Assembly: GCF_000473995.1 (NCBI RefSeq)
Contig: NC_022571.1
Location: forward strand, 3,255,416-3,319,415
Length of the DNA stretch: 64,000 bases
From: Clostridium saccharobutylicum DSM 13864
GTDB lineage: Bacteria; Bacillota; Clostridia; Clostridiales; Clostridiaceae
Reading direction: 5' to 3'
Shown here: in pieces, positions 50,053-57,574 of the stretch
How the letters are laid out: every line of letters begins with the position of its first letter
How positions within the stretch are numbered: position 1 is the stretch's first letter
The notes under the pieces: generated by a model
What the model saw: the letters and a program-made list of their open reading frames with translations, nothing else
Databases searched by the model: none
What the model was told of the DNA's origin: nothing
Translations under genes and position numbers: made by a program

Positions 50053-50697
50053 TCACTCCCACCCTAACAATCTTTTTTCTAATGAATCCCAATCATATTC
50101 CCTAGGTCTAAAATTATCAAATTTAGTTTTTGGATTCCATCCTTGAGTATTTTCCACTACAGGCTTAAAAGTATTCTTGATTTTATTTATGTTGTTAATT
50201 GCCCATAGAGTGTAACTATATATGTTATCTGCTCCCTTATCACTTGCATAATTTAAAGCTTGAACTATTTTATCTATCTTATCTTTAGCAACCTTTAAAA
50301 GGCTCTTGGCTTGTTTTTCTGTAAATCCTAATTGAATTACTTGATTTTCTTCTTCTGTTAATTCAGAAATGTGTATTTGTCCATCTAGTGGTGGCTTACC
50401 ATTTGAATCTACTGGTGGTTGATTTAAAAATAAGTACTTTAATAATTTATAAGTATTCTTTTTACCACTCTTCTTTATTAAGATGTAACCTTTTTTAACC
50501 AAAGATTTTAATAATTTAGAAACTTTTGCTTTTCTTTTTGTTTTTAGATCTGCCATTAATATGTCATAACCTGGATAAGCATATCCCAGAGATGTGTTGT
50601 AATAATCATAGATAAGTTCTAACATATAAGATTCCTCTAGAGATAGATTTGTATCTTTTTTAATTGCATTTCTAAACTTTAAATAGTCTTTAGTCAT
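50053..50697 (-). CDS. DnaD/RepA-like replication protein
   Basis: 214 residues. The N-terminal winged helix (SLEESYMLELIYDYYNTSLG, then DLKTKRKAKVSKLLKSLVKK) binds DNA. A Pro-rich linker (PPVDSNGKPPLDG) follows, then a DnaD-like C-terminal helical domain (about 115-175: VIQLGFTEKQAKSLLKVAKD, then AVNYASDKG-like ALNYASDKGADNIYSYTLWA). Such proteins start replication of phages and plasmids in Firmicutes. Its promoter carries repeats that the divergent RHH protein may bind. The exact family name is uncertain. Confidence 0.78.
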   Translation of the reverse strand: MTKDYLKFRNAIKKDTNLSLEESYMLELIYDYYNTSLGYAYPGYDILMADLKTKRKAKVSKLLKSLVKKGYILIKKSGKKNTYKLLKYLFLNQPPVDSNGKPPLDGQIHISELTEEENQVIQLGFTEKQAKSLLKVAKDKIDKIVQALNYASDKGADNIYSYTLWAINNINKIKNTFKPVVENTQGWNPKTKFDNFRPREYDWDSLEKRLLGWE

Positions 50698-50719
50698 TTT
50701 TAATCCACCTCTCTTTAAC

Positions 50720-50780
50720 TTACCGTATAAATCATTTTACTGTATGAATTAATACTAAATCATTTTGCCGTATAAGTCAA
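50720..50780 (-). promoter_or_regulatory. Promoter of the DnaD-like gene with three repeated operators
   Basis: A minus-strand promoter reads TTGACT (50775-50780), 17 bases, TAGTAT (50752-50757). The unit TATACGGCAAAATGATTTA lies between and over the -10, a near copy (CATACAGTAAAATGATTTA) 28 bases on, and a partial copy (TATACGGTAAG) nearer the gene. Position across the promoter suggests repression, probably by the RHH protein encoded next door. Confidence 0.75.
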
Positions 50781-50850
50781 CTATTTTAATTATACTTTTT
50801 ATTAAATTTATGATATAATTGATTTATAAGTTAAATATGGAGTTGATTAA

Positions 50851-51009
50851 ATGGATAAAAAAATATCTAAAAATGAAAACAGAGAAAAACTAACTGTTCT
50901 TATAGATAAAGATGTAAAAAAAGATATGAAAAAAGAAATTGTTGATCTTGATTGCTCTATGGGTGAATTTATAGAAAAGTTATTTGATATTTATAAGAGT
51001 CGTAAATAA
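50851..51009 (+). CDS. Ribbon-helix-helix (CopG/Arc-type) regulator (52 aa)
   Basis: The ATG at 50851 has GGAG eight bases upstream and an extended -10 (TGATATAAT, 50811-50819). The product opens MDKKISKNENREKLTVLIDK, with LTVLIDKDVKKDMKKEIVD as strand and helix 1 and SMGEFIEKLFDIYKS as helix 2. This is the RHH layout. It is divergent from the DnaD-like gene, whose promoter has repeats, so an autoregulated copy-control repressor is likely. Ends in a terminator. Missed by size filters. Confidence 0.7.
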   Translation: MDKKISKNENREKLTVLIDKDVKKDMKKEIVDLDCSMGEFIEKLFDIYKSRK

Positions 51010-51044
51010 AGACATTAGAAATTAATCTAGTGTCTTATTTTTTT
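51009..51044 (+). terminator. Terminator of the RHH gene
   Basis: AAGACATTAG (51009-51018) pairs with CTAGTGTCTT (51027-51036) with one G-T pair, and a run of seven Ts follows. It overlaps the stop codon by one base. Confidence 0.8.
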
Positions 51045-51103
51045 ACTCAAAATGCTAAGTAGTATAAACAAGTAATTAATATAAAGCTTAAGTAATATAT
51101 GCA

Positions 51104-51203
51104 GTTCCAAAAGTGCAACTCATTTGAATTTCTAAAAATGAAACTAATATTTTATACTTAAAGTTTCAAAAATAGAACTTACTATAAGTTTCAGATTTGG
51201 AAC
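51104..51203. repeat. Four-copy array of 16-bp dyads (GTTYC-N6/7-GAAC)
   Basis: Copies start at 51104, 51129, 51163 and 51188 (spacing 25, 34, 25). They read GTTCCAAAAGTGCAAC, TTTCTAAAAATGAAAC, GTTTCAAAAATAGAAC and GTTTCAGATTTGGAAC. Each is a near-palindrome with GTT and AAC ends. The symmetrical spacing suggests pairs of protein dimers. No gene or RNA is evident within. Candidates: centromere, repressor operator, or late-gene control site. Confidence 0.65.
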
Positions 51204-51211
51204 AAAAAAAT

Positions 51212-51237
51212 AAAGCCAGGAGTTTAATCCTAGCTTT
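51212..51237. terminator. Bidirectional terminator next to the dyad array
   Basis: AAAGCCAGGA (51212-51221) and TCCTAGCTTT (51228-51237) pair with one mismatch, with A and T runs on both sides. It ends the transcript of the membrane protein gene at 51251. Confidence 0.75.
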
Positions 51238-51250
51238 TTTAACATACAAA

Positions 51251-52057
51251 CTATTTATTTAATGTTATTTCATCCACTTTCAACAATGGAATACTTATCT
51301 TCCTACCACTAGTTGATGTGTATGCATATATTCCTTGCGATACTCCTTTTACTGTTACATTATCATTTTCTAATATTCTTACACTACTAATTTTAGAATC
51401 ATATGCAACATATAATATTGTATCATAATTTCCATTTACAGCTATTCTCAAATCAGTTTCTCCAGTTCCTTCTAATGCTTGAACTACTTTACCATTAAAT
51501 TTAGCTTTTTTTCCTTTATAATCATCTGGAGTTCTAGCCAATTGATCATAAGTTATTCCTGTATCATATCCTATTTTATCTTCTTCAGCTTTTTTAGCAT
51601 CCTGTGCTTCTTTTTCAGCCTTCCATTTTGCCATAGCTTCATCCTTGCTCTTTTCTACAAGTTCCTTTTTAGATTGATACTTATCTTTAAATTCTTGATT
51701 TTTTTCATTCCAGGTCTGTAGTAATTCATTTATATCAGTTCTTTCCTGAGTAGTCATAGCTTCATATGTCTTTCCACTATCAAGCAATGTTGTATATTTT
51801 TCATTTTCTTTAGCTTGTTTTTTCTTGACTTCAGCTTCATTTTGTATTTTAATTATTGCTGCCTTTTTTTCATTATTATAATTTGTAAGCGACAACCAAG
51901 ACGAAACTATAACTAAACCAACTCCAAAATACATAAATACATTTTTTCTAGTCTTTTTTTCTTCCGGACCCCATTTTATTACCAATATTGGGTCTATAAT
52001 ACCTAAAATTAAACAACATGAAAATATTACAACTAAAATTAATATAATACCATCCAC
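51251..52057 (-). CDS. Membrane protein with C-terminal OB-fold-like domain
   Basis: 268 residues from GTG at 52057, six or seven bases after AAGGGGAGGG; the open frame runs further upstream into that site. A first membrane helix (DGIILILVVIFSCCLILGII) and a second near 45-62 are followed by a charged coiled linker (many Lys/Glu, about 75-160). Then comes a domain with YDQLARTPDDYKGKKAKFNG, LRIAVNGNYDTILYVAYD and ISIPLLKVDEIT. I recall this ending from clostridial proteins labelled 'toxin regulator'. Accessory (moron-like) gene between the control module and the lysis genes. Confidence 0.6.
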   Translation of the reverse strand: MDGIILILVVIFSCCLILGIIDPILVIKWGPEEKKTRKNVFMYFGVGLVIVSSWLSLTNYNNEKKAAIIKIQNEAEVKKKQAKENEKYTTLLDSGKTYEAMTTQERTDINELLQTWNEKNQEFKDKYQSKKELVEKSKDEAMAKWKAEKEAQDAKKAEEDKIGYDTGITYDQLARTPDDYKGKKAKFNGKVVQALEGTGETDLRIAVNGNYDTILYVAYDSKISSVRILENDNVTVKGVSQGIYAYTSTSGRKISIPLLKVDEITLNK

Positions 52058-52262
52058 TATTATTTTCCCTCCCCTTAAGTTTCTATAAGATAATTGTATA
52101 TTATTTGGAACTTTTGTCAAATATATCACAAACAAGCTAATTAATAATGAAAAATAGTTCTATAAGATTAAATTTATGTTAATTCTTATTGGCTTGTTTG
52201 TATATTCCTGCATATAGTGGTAATACTTAAGATAAGCATAATTTTTTTCATAGTATTCAAAA

Positions 52263-52310
52263 AGAGATAGTATCTATGGCTCACCTCAAACTGCCATAGA
52301 TACTATCTCT
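52263..52310 (-). terminator. 18-bp perfect-stem terminator
   Basis: Arms at 52263-52280 and 52293-52310 (starting AGAGATAGTATC and ending GATACTATCTCT) pair perfectly, with a run of five Ts on the minus strand. It is 88 bases past the nuclease stop. The rest of the 340-base gap between 52057 and 52398 holds nothing else. Confidence 0.85.
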
Positions 52311-52397
52311 ATTTTCATGCAAAAAATACAGCAAAATTAATGACTATAACGTATATTCTTTATACGTTATGTATTTAAATTTTAAATAAGTATTATA

Positions 52398-53225
52398 TTA
52401 ATTTGTAGCACCATTATCAACTTTAGCTTCAATAACATCTTGAATGCTAGTCGGTACTTCCGAAAGGAAATTATATCCAGTTAAAGACTCAATGTCATCT
52501 ACACTTACTCTGTAGTTAGCCCATTTACTTGAACATGCCTGACTGTTTGGCATCAACACTGCTATTACTCTGGTATCAGTTGTTATCCTGCTAATATCAT
52601 CATTTCCGTCACGTAAAGCTACGATAATTTTCCATGTCTCTGCTGGTACCACGACACCGTTTCCTACAGTAGTCATGTATCCTTTAGATCCAGTTCCTCC
52701 AGTTCCGTAACCTCCAGCGATAATATATAGCTCATATCCTTGTTTTACAAGTGTACGTTCATACTCCTCTAATTTTGCCCAAGTAATCTGATTGTTTTTG
52801 GGAGCTTGAGGAATCATATTATCCATCAAAAATGTTGCTTGGTTATCACCAGCCGAAGCTGTACGATCTCCAGAAGGACACATATGTCCTCTGTCAAATC
52901 CAGTAGCAAAAAATTCATTCGCGGTAACCTCATACCATCCTGATGGTAGCTTTGTATCTGGACGAAAATCATTTTGACGTGAAGCACTGCCGATATCACC
53001 TGAAGACAGATGCCAGCTTGTCCAGTTAGGCTCATGTTTGCTGTCATTGTAGGAAAAATCATATTGCGGTTTAGTAATTAAATAATTATTAGAATCAGAT
53101 ATACTACTGGTTGCCCCGCTTGGATTACCTAATAGCATATTGTCATTATCATTAGTAGCTGCATTTGCAGTAAAACAAGAAAACATAGAACATACAAGTA
53201 ATAAAGCTGCAATCTTTTTTTTCAT
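52398..53225 (-). CDS. Secreted NUC1-type DNA/RNA nonspecific endonuclease
   Basis: 275 residues with a signal peptide (KKKIAALLLVCSMFSCFTANA, cut probably after ANA near 22). The nuclease motif is D111-R-G-H114 in TGFDRGHMCPSGDR, with the metal-binding Asn about 30 residues later in FLMDNMIPQAPKNN. This is the β-β-α-Me (NUC1/NucA) family, which degrades DNA and RNA outside the cell. Own promoter and terminator, so it is a stand-alone accessory gene among phage late genes. May feed the host or clear DNA; the role is inference. Confidence 0.92.
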   Translation of the reverse strand: MKKKIAALLLVCSMFSCFTANAATNDNDNMLLGNPSGATSSISDSNNYLITKPQYDFSYNDSKHEPNWTSWHLSSGDIGSASRQNDFRPDTKLPSGWYEVTANEFFATGFDRGHMCPSGDRTASAGDNQATFLMDNMIPQAPKNNQITWAKLEEYERTLVKQGYELYIIAGGYGTGGTGSKGYMTTVGNGVVVPAETWKIIVALRDGNDDISRITTDTRVIAVLMPNSQACSSKWANYRVSVDDIESLTGYNFLSEVPTSIQDVIEAKVDNGATN

Positions 53226-53260
53226 TTTTTTATTCCCCCTTATGTTTTATATATACTATA

Positions 53261-53288
53261 ATTTTACATTATATATCTAATATGTCAA
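53261..53288 (-). promoter_or_regulatory. Promoter of the secreted nuclease gene
   Basis: On the minus strand, TTGACA (53283-53288), 16 bases, TAAAAT (53261-53266), followed by AAGGGGG shortly before the ATG. A perfect -35 box in the gap between endolysin and nuclease genes suggests transcription independent of the phage late operon. Confidence 0.6.
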
Positions 53289-53440
53289 ACAAATATACAA
53301 TAAACAATTATTGCCTCATTGCATATTGTTCAAAATTTTAGTCAATAATGCTAATGTAGTCTAATAATCTAAACATAAAAAATAGAGATAACGTTTTTCA
53401 AAAATGTAAACATAAAATTTATATTTTTTCAAAAAAATAA

Positions 53441-53463
53441 AGGTAGACTAAGTATTTCTACCT
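53441..53463 (-). terminator. Terminator of the endolysin gene
   Basis: AGGTAGA (53441-53447) and TCTACCT (53457-53463) flank a nine-base loop, and the minus strand then reads TTTATTTTTTTG. It lies about 70 bases past the stop. No other feature is seen between the endolysin gene and the nuclease promoter. Confidence 0.75.
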
Positions 53464-53531
53464 AATCTACCTCTTAATGGCTAGTATTTGTGCAATTTAG
53501 CCAAATATATTATAACATGTTTATTTTTAAT

Positions 53532-54359
53532 TTATACATTTCCTGTATAGTCTGCATTTAAGAATAGTACAGCTTCTGAAGTTCTTCTCTTATATAGTCC
53601 TTGAACTGTAGCTCCATTTGCCTTACTCCATGCTTGAAAATTAGATGTAATAGTATCACCATCTTTAATATTGTCACAAATGTTTCTATATAATGTAGAC
53701 CCAAGCAAAGCTCCTGCACCACAATTATACGCAAAAGAAATAAGTGCATCTAATTCGTTTTGACTTAAAGATACACCTCTAATATCTAAATCTGATTTTA
53801 TTGTTTTAGCACAACTTTGTGCTTCTTCTTCAAGCCATTCTCTAGCCTGCTCAATTGTACATTTTGTATTAATTCCATCAGTAAATACATCAGGTCTAGC
53901 TTCCATGGTTGTTCCATATCCAATAGTTATATATTTTTCAACGCCTGGATAACATGGATCATAATCTGCTTTACTCCAAAATCCTTCCCAACTGCCAATA
54001 AAATCTGCACCTTTATCACTTAAAAGATTTATGTTTTCAATCCATGCACCTTCACTATCAAAGGAATATTCTTTTTCATTTATAGCATAGGTACCTTCTG
54101 TAAACATAGCTCCCATATATCCATCACTATTAGGATTTAGATAATACCACTTATTACTTTTTTTACTCTGTATCCATCCTGTTTGCATTGCTCCATTATC
54201 AGCAAGATAATACCAACGTCCATCTCTATCATGAAACCAACCAGTATCCATTGTTCCATTATCTTCATTTAAATGATACCAGATACCATTACTATCTTGA
54301 TACCAACCTTTTATAACTTTTCCATTACCATCTGTTGCACACCATTTCCATTGTGACAT
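53532..54359 (-). CDS. Phage endolysin: cell-wall-binding repeats plus GH24-type lysozyme
   Basis: 275 residues from the ATG at 54359, which has AAAGGAG upstream (the open frame begins 12 codons earlier). Four copies of the choline-binding-like repeat (GWYQDSNGIWYHLNE, GWFHDRDGRWYYLADNGAM, GWIQSKKSNKWYYL) fill the first 90. The lysozyme domain follows with FIGSWEGFW (Glu near 125) and ITIGYGTT (Thr) about 20 residues later, typical of the E-8-D/C-5-T pattern. It cuts peptidoglycan to release phage. Next to an XhlA-like holin-associated gene, so the lysis cassette is complete in outline. Confidence 0.9.
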   Translation of the reverse strand: MSQWKWCATDGNGKVIKGWYQDSNGIWYHLNEDNGTMDTGWFHDRDGRWYYLADNGAMQTGWIQSKKSNKWYYLNPNSDGYMGAMFTEGTYAINEKEYSFDSEGAWIENINLLSDKGADFIGSWEGFWSKADYDPCYPGVEKYITIGYGTTMEARPDVFTDGINTKCTIEQAREWLEEEAQSCAKTIKSDLDIRGVSLSQNELDALISFAYNCGAGALLGSTLYRNICDNIKDGDTITSNFQAWSKANGATVQGLYKRRTSEAVLFLNADYTGNV

Positions 54360-54417
54360 ATAATCAACTCCTTTAAATATAAAAAATAAGAGCAACCTCT
54401 AAAAGCTACTCTAAGAA

Positions 54418-54867
54418 TTAAGCTTGTACTGCTTGTTGATTTACATTAGTAGTTTCTTCTGGAATTGCTACTGTAGATTGAATTTGAGATATTTTATTTT
54501 TAAGTGCTGCATTTTCTGCTTGTAATTGTGTAATAGTTGTTTGAAGTTGTTGCAATAATGCAGAATTATCAACTACAGCTTGTTTATCTTTATTTACTTC
54601 TCCAGCAATACTTTGTCTTAGTGTTACAACATCTGACTGAGTTAACTCTGGGAATTGAATAAGTAACATTTTATCAAATTCATCTGCTTTTGATTTTAAT
54701 TTATCTTCTACTTTTTCTGTGATCCTAAAATTCTCTTCAATAGTATTCCAAACTTGCTTAGCAACAGTAATATAATTTTGATTCTTTAAAATAATTTCTT
54801 CTACTCCACTTTTAACTAATTTACTTTCTAATACTTTTGCGATTAATACCAATATTGTTTTTATCAT
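54418..54867 (-). CDS. Phage tail/lysis-region protein with coiled coil (149 aa)
   Basis: Start chosen at 54867 (MIKTILVLIAKVLESKLVKS), with AAGGTGG eight bases upstream; an upstream frame extends into the XhlA-like gene. The first 20 residues are amphipathic to hydrophobic. The end (NSALLQQLQTTITQLQAENA, then ALKNKISQIQ) is a clear coiled coil. Placed between XhlA and endolysin genes, it may be a holin-associated or capsid-tail accessory protein. I recall similar clostridial phage proteins without a defined function. Confidence 0.6.
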   Translation of the reverse strand: MIKTILVLIAKVLESKLVKSGVEEIILKNQNYITVAKQVWNTIEENFRITEKVEDKLKSKADEFDKMLLIQFPELTQSDVVTLRQSIAGEVNKDKQAVVDNSALLQQLQTTITQLQAENAALKNKISQIQSTVAIPEETTNVNQQAVQA

Positions 54868-54889
54868 TTTACATTCCACCTTTTCATTT

Positions 54890-55126
54890 TTATTTATTGA
54901 ATATTCCTGTTTGAACTGCATAAAAAAAGAAGCTTATTAAAGCCCCTACTAATGTAGCTATAAACCACTTCATCATGCTAGTTAATGATTTTAGATTTTC
55001 ACATAAATTCTTAAGTTCTGTCTTTAGTTCTCTTCCATCCTGCTCAAGTTTATCAATTCTTTCGCTATGATTATTAAGTCTCCTTTCATGTGTATCTAGT
55101 TTATCTTTTACTAATTCATCATTCAT
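54890..55126 (-). CDS. XhlA-like holin-associated membrane protein
   Basis: 78 residues. The helical N-terminal half (DTHERRLNNHSERIDKLEQD, then GRELKTELKNLCENLKSL) leads to a C-terminal membrane helix (MKWFIATLVGALISFFFYAV) and a short tail. This is the haemolysin XhlA family of PBSX-like phages, which works with a holin to open the membrane. A good ribosome site (AAGGAAGG) precedes the ATG. The partner XhlB-type holin was not identified, but the adjacent small gene may serve. Confidence 0.85.
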   Translation of the reverse strand: MNDELVKDKLDTHERRLNNHSERIDKLEQDGRELKTELKNLCENLKSLTSMMKWFIATLVGALISFFFYAVQTGIFNK

Positions 55127-55164
55127 ATTTCACCTTCCTTATTTCAAATTTTTGTATAACAAAA

Positions 55165-55188
55165 GACACCTACATTTCTGCAAGTGTC
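55165..55188 (-). terminator. Weak terminator after the Big2 protein gene
   Basis: GACAC (55165-55169) and GTGTC (55184-55188) with G-T extension and TTTTGTT on the minus strand. A small stem, so efficiency is doubtful. Confidence 0.5.
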
Positions 55189-55210
55189 CTAAACAACTAT
55201 TTATATTAAA

Positions 55211-56221
55211 TTATCTTACTTCAAACCAATCTATTTGGTCATGCACTACATAATCAGTATAAGTTCCCTTAGCCAACTTATATGTTGCTGATAAAGAATG
55301 GTCTTTATCTCTATTTTCAAACCATGTTGTAAATTTATTTATTTCATCTTGTGATACAGAATATTGTTTTATCTGTCCATCTACTAGTTCTATATATAAA
55401 TTTGCATCACCTGTAGTTGTTCCTCCGCCTGGATTACTTGGTTGTGGATCATCTTTTTTAGTTACAGTCACAATACATGTTGCAGTTAAACCATCAGCAG
55501 TTATTGCTGTAATTTTAACTTGTCCTTCTTTTACTCCTGTAACTTTACCTGTTGTTGGATCTACTGTTGCTATTGAAGAATCACTTGATGTCCATTTTAC
55601 TCCTACAGATGCTGGGGTTGTTGTTGCTGTTAATTGCTGTGAATCTCCTATATTTAAATTTATTGATGATTGATTTAATGTTATTGTACTAATTGGAGTA
55701 TTTGGATTTACCAAATAACCTGTAGCATCTATATCAAGAGCATCAAAAACCATATATCCACTTGCTAAATTTTCTATTTCTACAGTGTGTAAATTTGATT
55801 CCAATCCCATTACTTCAAATGTTACAGTATTCGCTGTATCTGAGATACTGTATACATCATTATTACCATTAACAACTCCATCAATCTTCACTTGTACTTT
55901 AATACTTCTATTTGGATGTATCCTATTTATTAATCTAAGTTTCGTTCCAAAAAATTTAAATGACATTTTATTATTTAGTACAGATGAATTATGTTCAGTA
56001 TAATTATAATTCATTGTGCTAGACTGACTTATTACATAAGATTCATCATACTTTATTCTACTATCAGTATCATCAATTCTTTGCCATCCAGCTTCTGGCG
56101 AAGTCAATTGTTGTCCAAGAGTCGCCGCATTAGCAACACTTCCATCTTGAATTATTCCAACACCTATAACAGCTAATAACATTACAAACATTATACTAAA
56201 CTTTTTAAAGTAATTTTTCAT
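55211..56221 (-). CDS. Secreted Big2-domain protein
   Basis: 336 residues with a signal peptide (FSIMFVMLLAVIGVGII...VANA, cut near 31). Next is a β-sandwich-like region (SFKFFGTKLRLINRIHPN, then VQVKIDGVVNGNNDVYSISD) resembling a carbohydrate-binding module, to about 165. A bacterial Ig-like Big2 domain is at about 173-258: ISTITLNQSSINLNIGDSQQ, then VKWTSSDSSIATVDPTTGKV and GQVKITAITADG. The C-terminal 65 residues are not recognised. It has its own promoter with a palindrome, so it is independently controlled. Possibly an adhesin carried by the phage element. Confidence 0.78.
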   Translation of the reverse strand: MKNYFKKFSIMFVMLLAVIGVGIIQDGSVANAATLGQQLTSPEAGWQRIDDTDSRIKYDESYVISQSSTMNYNYTEHNSSVLNNKMSFKFFGTKLRLINRIHPNRSIKVQVKIDGVVNGNNDVYSISDTANTVTFEVMGLESNLHTVEIENLASGYMVFDALDIDATGYLVNPNTPISTITLNQSSINLNIGDSQQLTATTTPASVGVKWTSSDSSIATVDPTTGKVTGVKEGQVKITAITADGLTATCIVTVTKKDDPQPSNPGGGTTTGDANLYIELVDGQIKQYSVSQDEINKFTTWFENRDKDHSLSATYKLAKGTYTDYVVHDQIDWFEVR

Positions 56222-56256
56222 TTATCATTTCTCCCTTATGTAATTTTCATAATAAA

Positions 56257-56303
56257 TGAACGCGTTCAATGATTATTATAGCTTCTGTCCCAATATAATC
56301 CAA
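56257..56303 (-). promoter_or_regulatory. Promoter of the Big2 gene with a 12-bp palindromic operator
   Basis: On the minus strand: TTGGAT (56298-56303), 17 bases, TATAAT (56275-56280), then TGAACGCGTTCA at 56257-56268, where the transcript would begin. The palindrome is of LacI/CcpA-like type (central CG). A repressor site at +1 is likely; its identity is unknown. Confidence 0.7.
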
Positions 56304-56386
56304 GAAAAATCATAATACAAATTCTATTAAATATAAGAATTTTAGTAATTTTTTATATCTAAAATATAATGTTTCTTAAATAAAAA

Positions 56387-56406
56387 AGAACCCTTAAAAA
56401 GCTCTT
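56387..56406 (-). terminator. Possible terminator of the acyltransferase gene
   Basis: A short imperfect stem (AAGAGC with GGTTCTT) followed by six Ts on the minus strand. It lies 75 bases past the stop. Confidence 0.4.
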
Positions 56407-56479
56407 GATTATTGCTTTGATATTTAATTTACTTTTACACAATTTATTCCTATTGCGTAACAATAAATACTATAAGTAT

Positions 56480-57091
56480 CTATTTAACTAGCTGTATTTT
56501 TTTATTTACTCGTGTTCCATTTCGTTTCATTATTTCATTATTTCCAACTACTACACAATTATTAGGCACATCTTTTGTAACAATTGCTCCTGCCCCTATT
56601 GTTGAATTATTACCTATGTTAATTCCGCCTATAACCTTAGCTCCAGTGCAAATTGTAACATTATTACCTATTGTGGGTACATCATCAGTTTTTCCTATTG
56701 TAACATTATGATATACTGTACAATTTTCTCCAATTGACTTAGCATAAATTATTGTACTAAATCCATGATACATAACAAGTCCACTTCCAATACCATTAGA
56801 AGTAATATATAGCGGTTTCATTTTTGGATAGAATAATTTTAATATCTGTGACAATAGTCCTATCCTATAATAAAATACATTTCTAAATTCTGGATAACAT
56901 ACTAATAGATAATTTAAACTTTGTATATTCCCCCAATTATGATGTATATCTCCATCTCTTCTTTTCATGTTTTCTACTATATCTTTATTTATTATAGTTC
57001 TATTTTTAGAAAATTTATACGCAATTAATAATGGTATTGACCTTATAATGTTTATATATGCATAAATTTCCTTAATATTATTTTTATTCAT
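56480..57091 (-). CDS. Serine O-acetyltransferase-like hexapeptide-repeat transferase
   Basis: 203 residues. The C-terminal half is a left-handed β-helix: HNVTIGKTDDVPTIGNNVTI, CTGAKVIGGINIGNNSTIGA and GAIVTKDVPNNCVVVGN. The preceding VMYHGFSTIIYAKSIGENCT holds the His-based acceptor site of CysE-like enzymes. The N-terminal part (about 1-80) is helical and shorter than in CysE. In phage settings these enzymes often modify surface polysaccharides to block superinfection. Here it lies between tail and accessory genes, on the same strand. The acceptor is unknown. Confidence 0.82.
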   Translation of the reverse strand: MNKNNIKEIYAYINIIRSIPLLIAYKFSKNRTIINKDIVENMKRRDGDIHHNWGNIQSLNYLLVCYPEFRNVFYYRIGLLSQILKLFYPKMKPLYITSNGIGSGLVMYHGFSTIIYAKSIGENCTVYHNVTIGKTDDVPTIGNNVTICTGAKVIGGINIGNNSTIGAGAIVTKDVPNNCVVVGNNEIMKRNGTRVNKKIQLVK

Positions 57092-57184
57092 AAACTTACC
57101 TCTTTTTCAAATTTCATATTATTATATTACCATATTAGTTTGAAAATATCACCATTAAGTTCATAAATATCCATATTATTCTTA

Positions 57185-57319
57185 TTATACAGAAGCTTGT
57201 GGCATTGCTAAAATAACATCTGCTTGTGCTTGTGTTATATATTTTTTAGTTACACAATTAGCAATATTAGTTTCACTATATTTTCGCATTATCCATTGAA
57301 TTTTTATAAAATCATACAT
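57185..57319 (-). CDS. xkdX: XkdX-like small phage protein (44 aa)
   Basis: Found by translating between genes: ATG at 57319 to a stop at 57185. The product opens MYDFIKIQWIMRKYSETNIA and continues NCVTKKYITQAQADVILAMP, which is the XkdX pattern (MxxFxxIxxxY...YVxxGxITxEQYxxIT). Such small proteins follow the tail fibre gene in PBSX-like phages, as here. It ends 93 bases before the start of the transferase. Function unknown. Confidence 0.75.
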   Translation of the reverse strand: MYDFIKIQWIMRKYSETNIANCVTKKYITQAQADVILAMPQASV

Positions 57320-57322
57320 ATA

Positions 57323-57565
57323 CTACACCCCCATAAATGTTTTTAACACACTTTCAATACTTGAAACTCTTTCTTCTAAAGATGGTTTAGATATACTTTG
57401 AATAGTTGTTTCAGTGTCAGAATTCCACTTTCCATCTAAATATTTATGATGTAAAACGGAGTTATCTTCAATTTCTATATAGTTAGATGGCTTATTAATT
57501 AATTTAGTTTCATATTCAATTATACTTGTAGCAAAGTTGTTCTCATTTAATATTGCATATAACAT
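57323..57565 (-). CDS. Small phage tail protein (80 aa)
   Basis: Opens MLYAILNENNFATSIIEYET and has a β-rich first half (SNYIEIEDNSVLHHKYLDGK), then a Ser/Glu helix (SLEERVSSIESVLKTFMGV) like many XkdW or tail accessory proteins. It begins nine bases after the tail fibre gene and ends three bases before xkdX, so it is translationally linked to both. The order suggests XkdW-like function in tail assembly. Confidence 0.65.
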   Translation of the reverse strand: MLYAILNENNFATSIIEYETKLINKPSNYIEIEDNSVLHHKYLDGKWNSDTETTIQSISKPSLEERVSSIESVLKTFMGV

Positions 57566-57574
57566 TTGTTTCGC

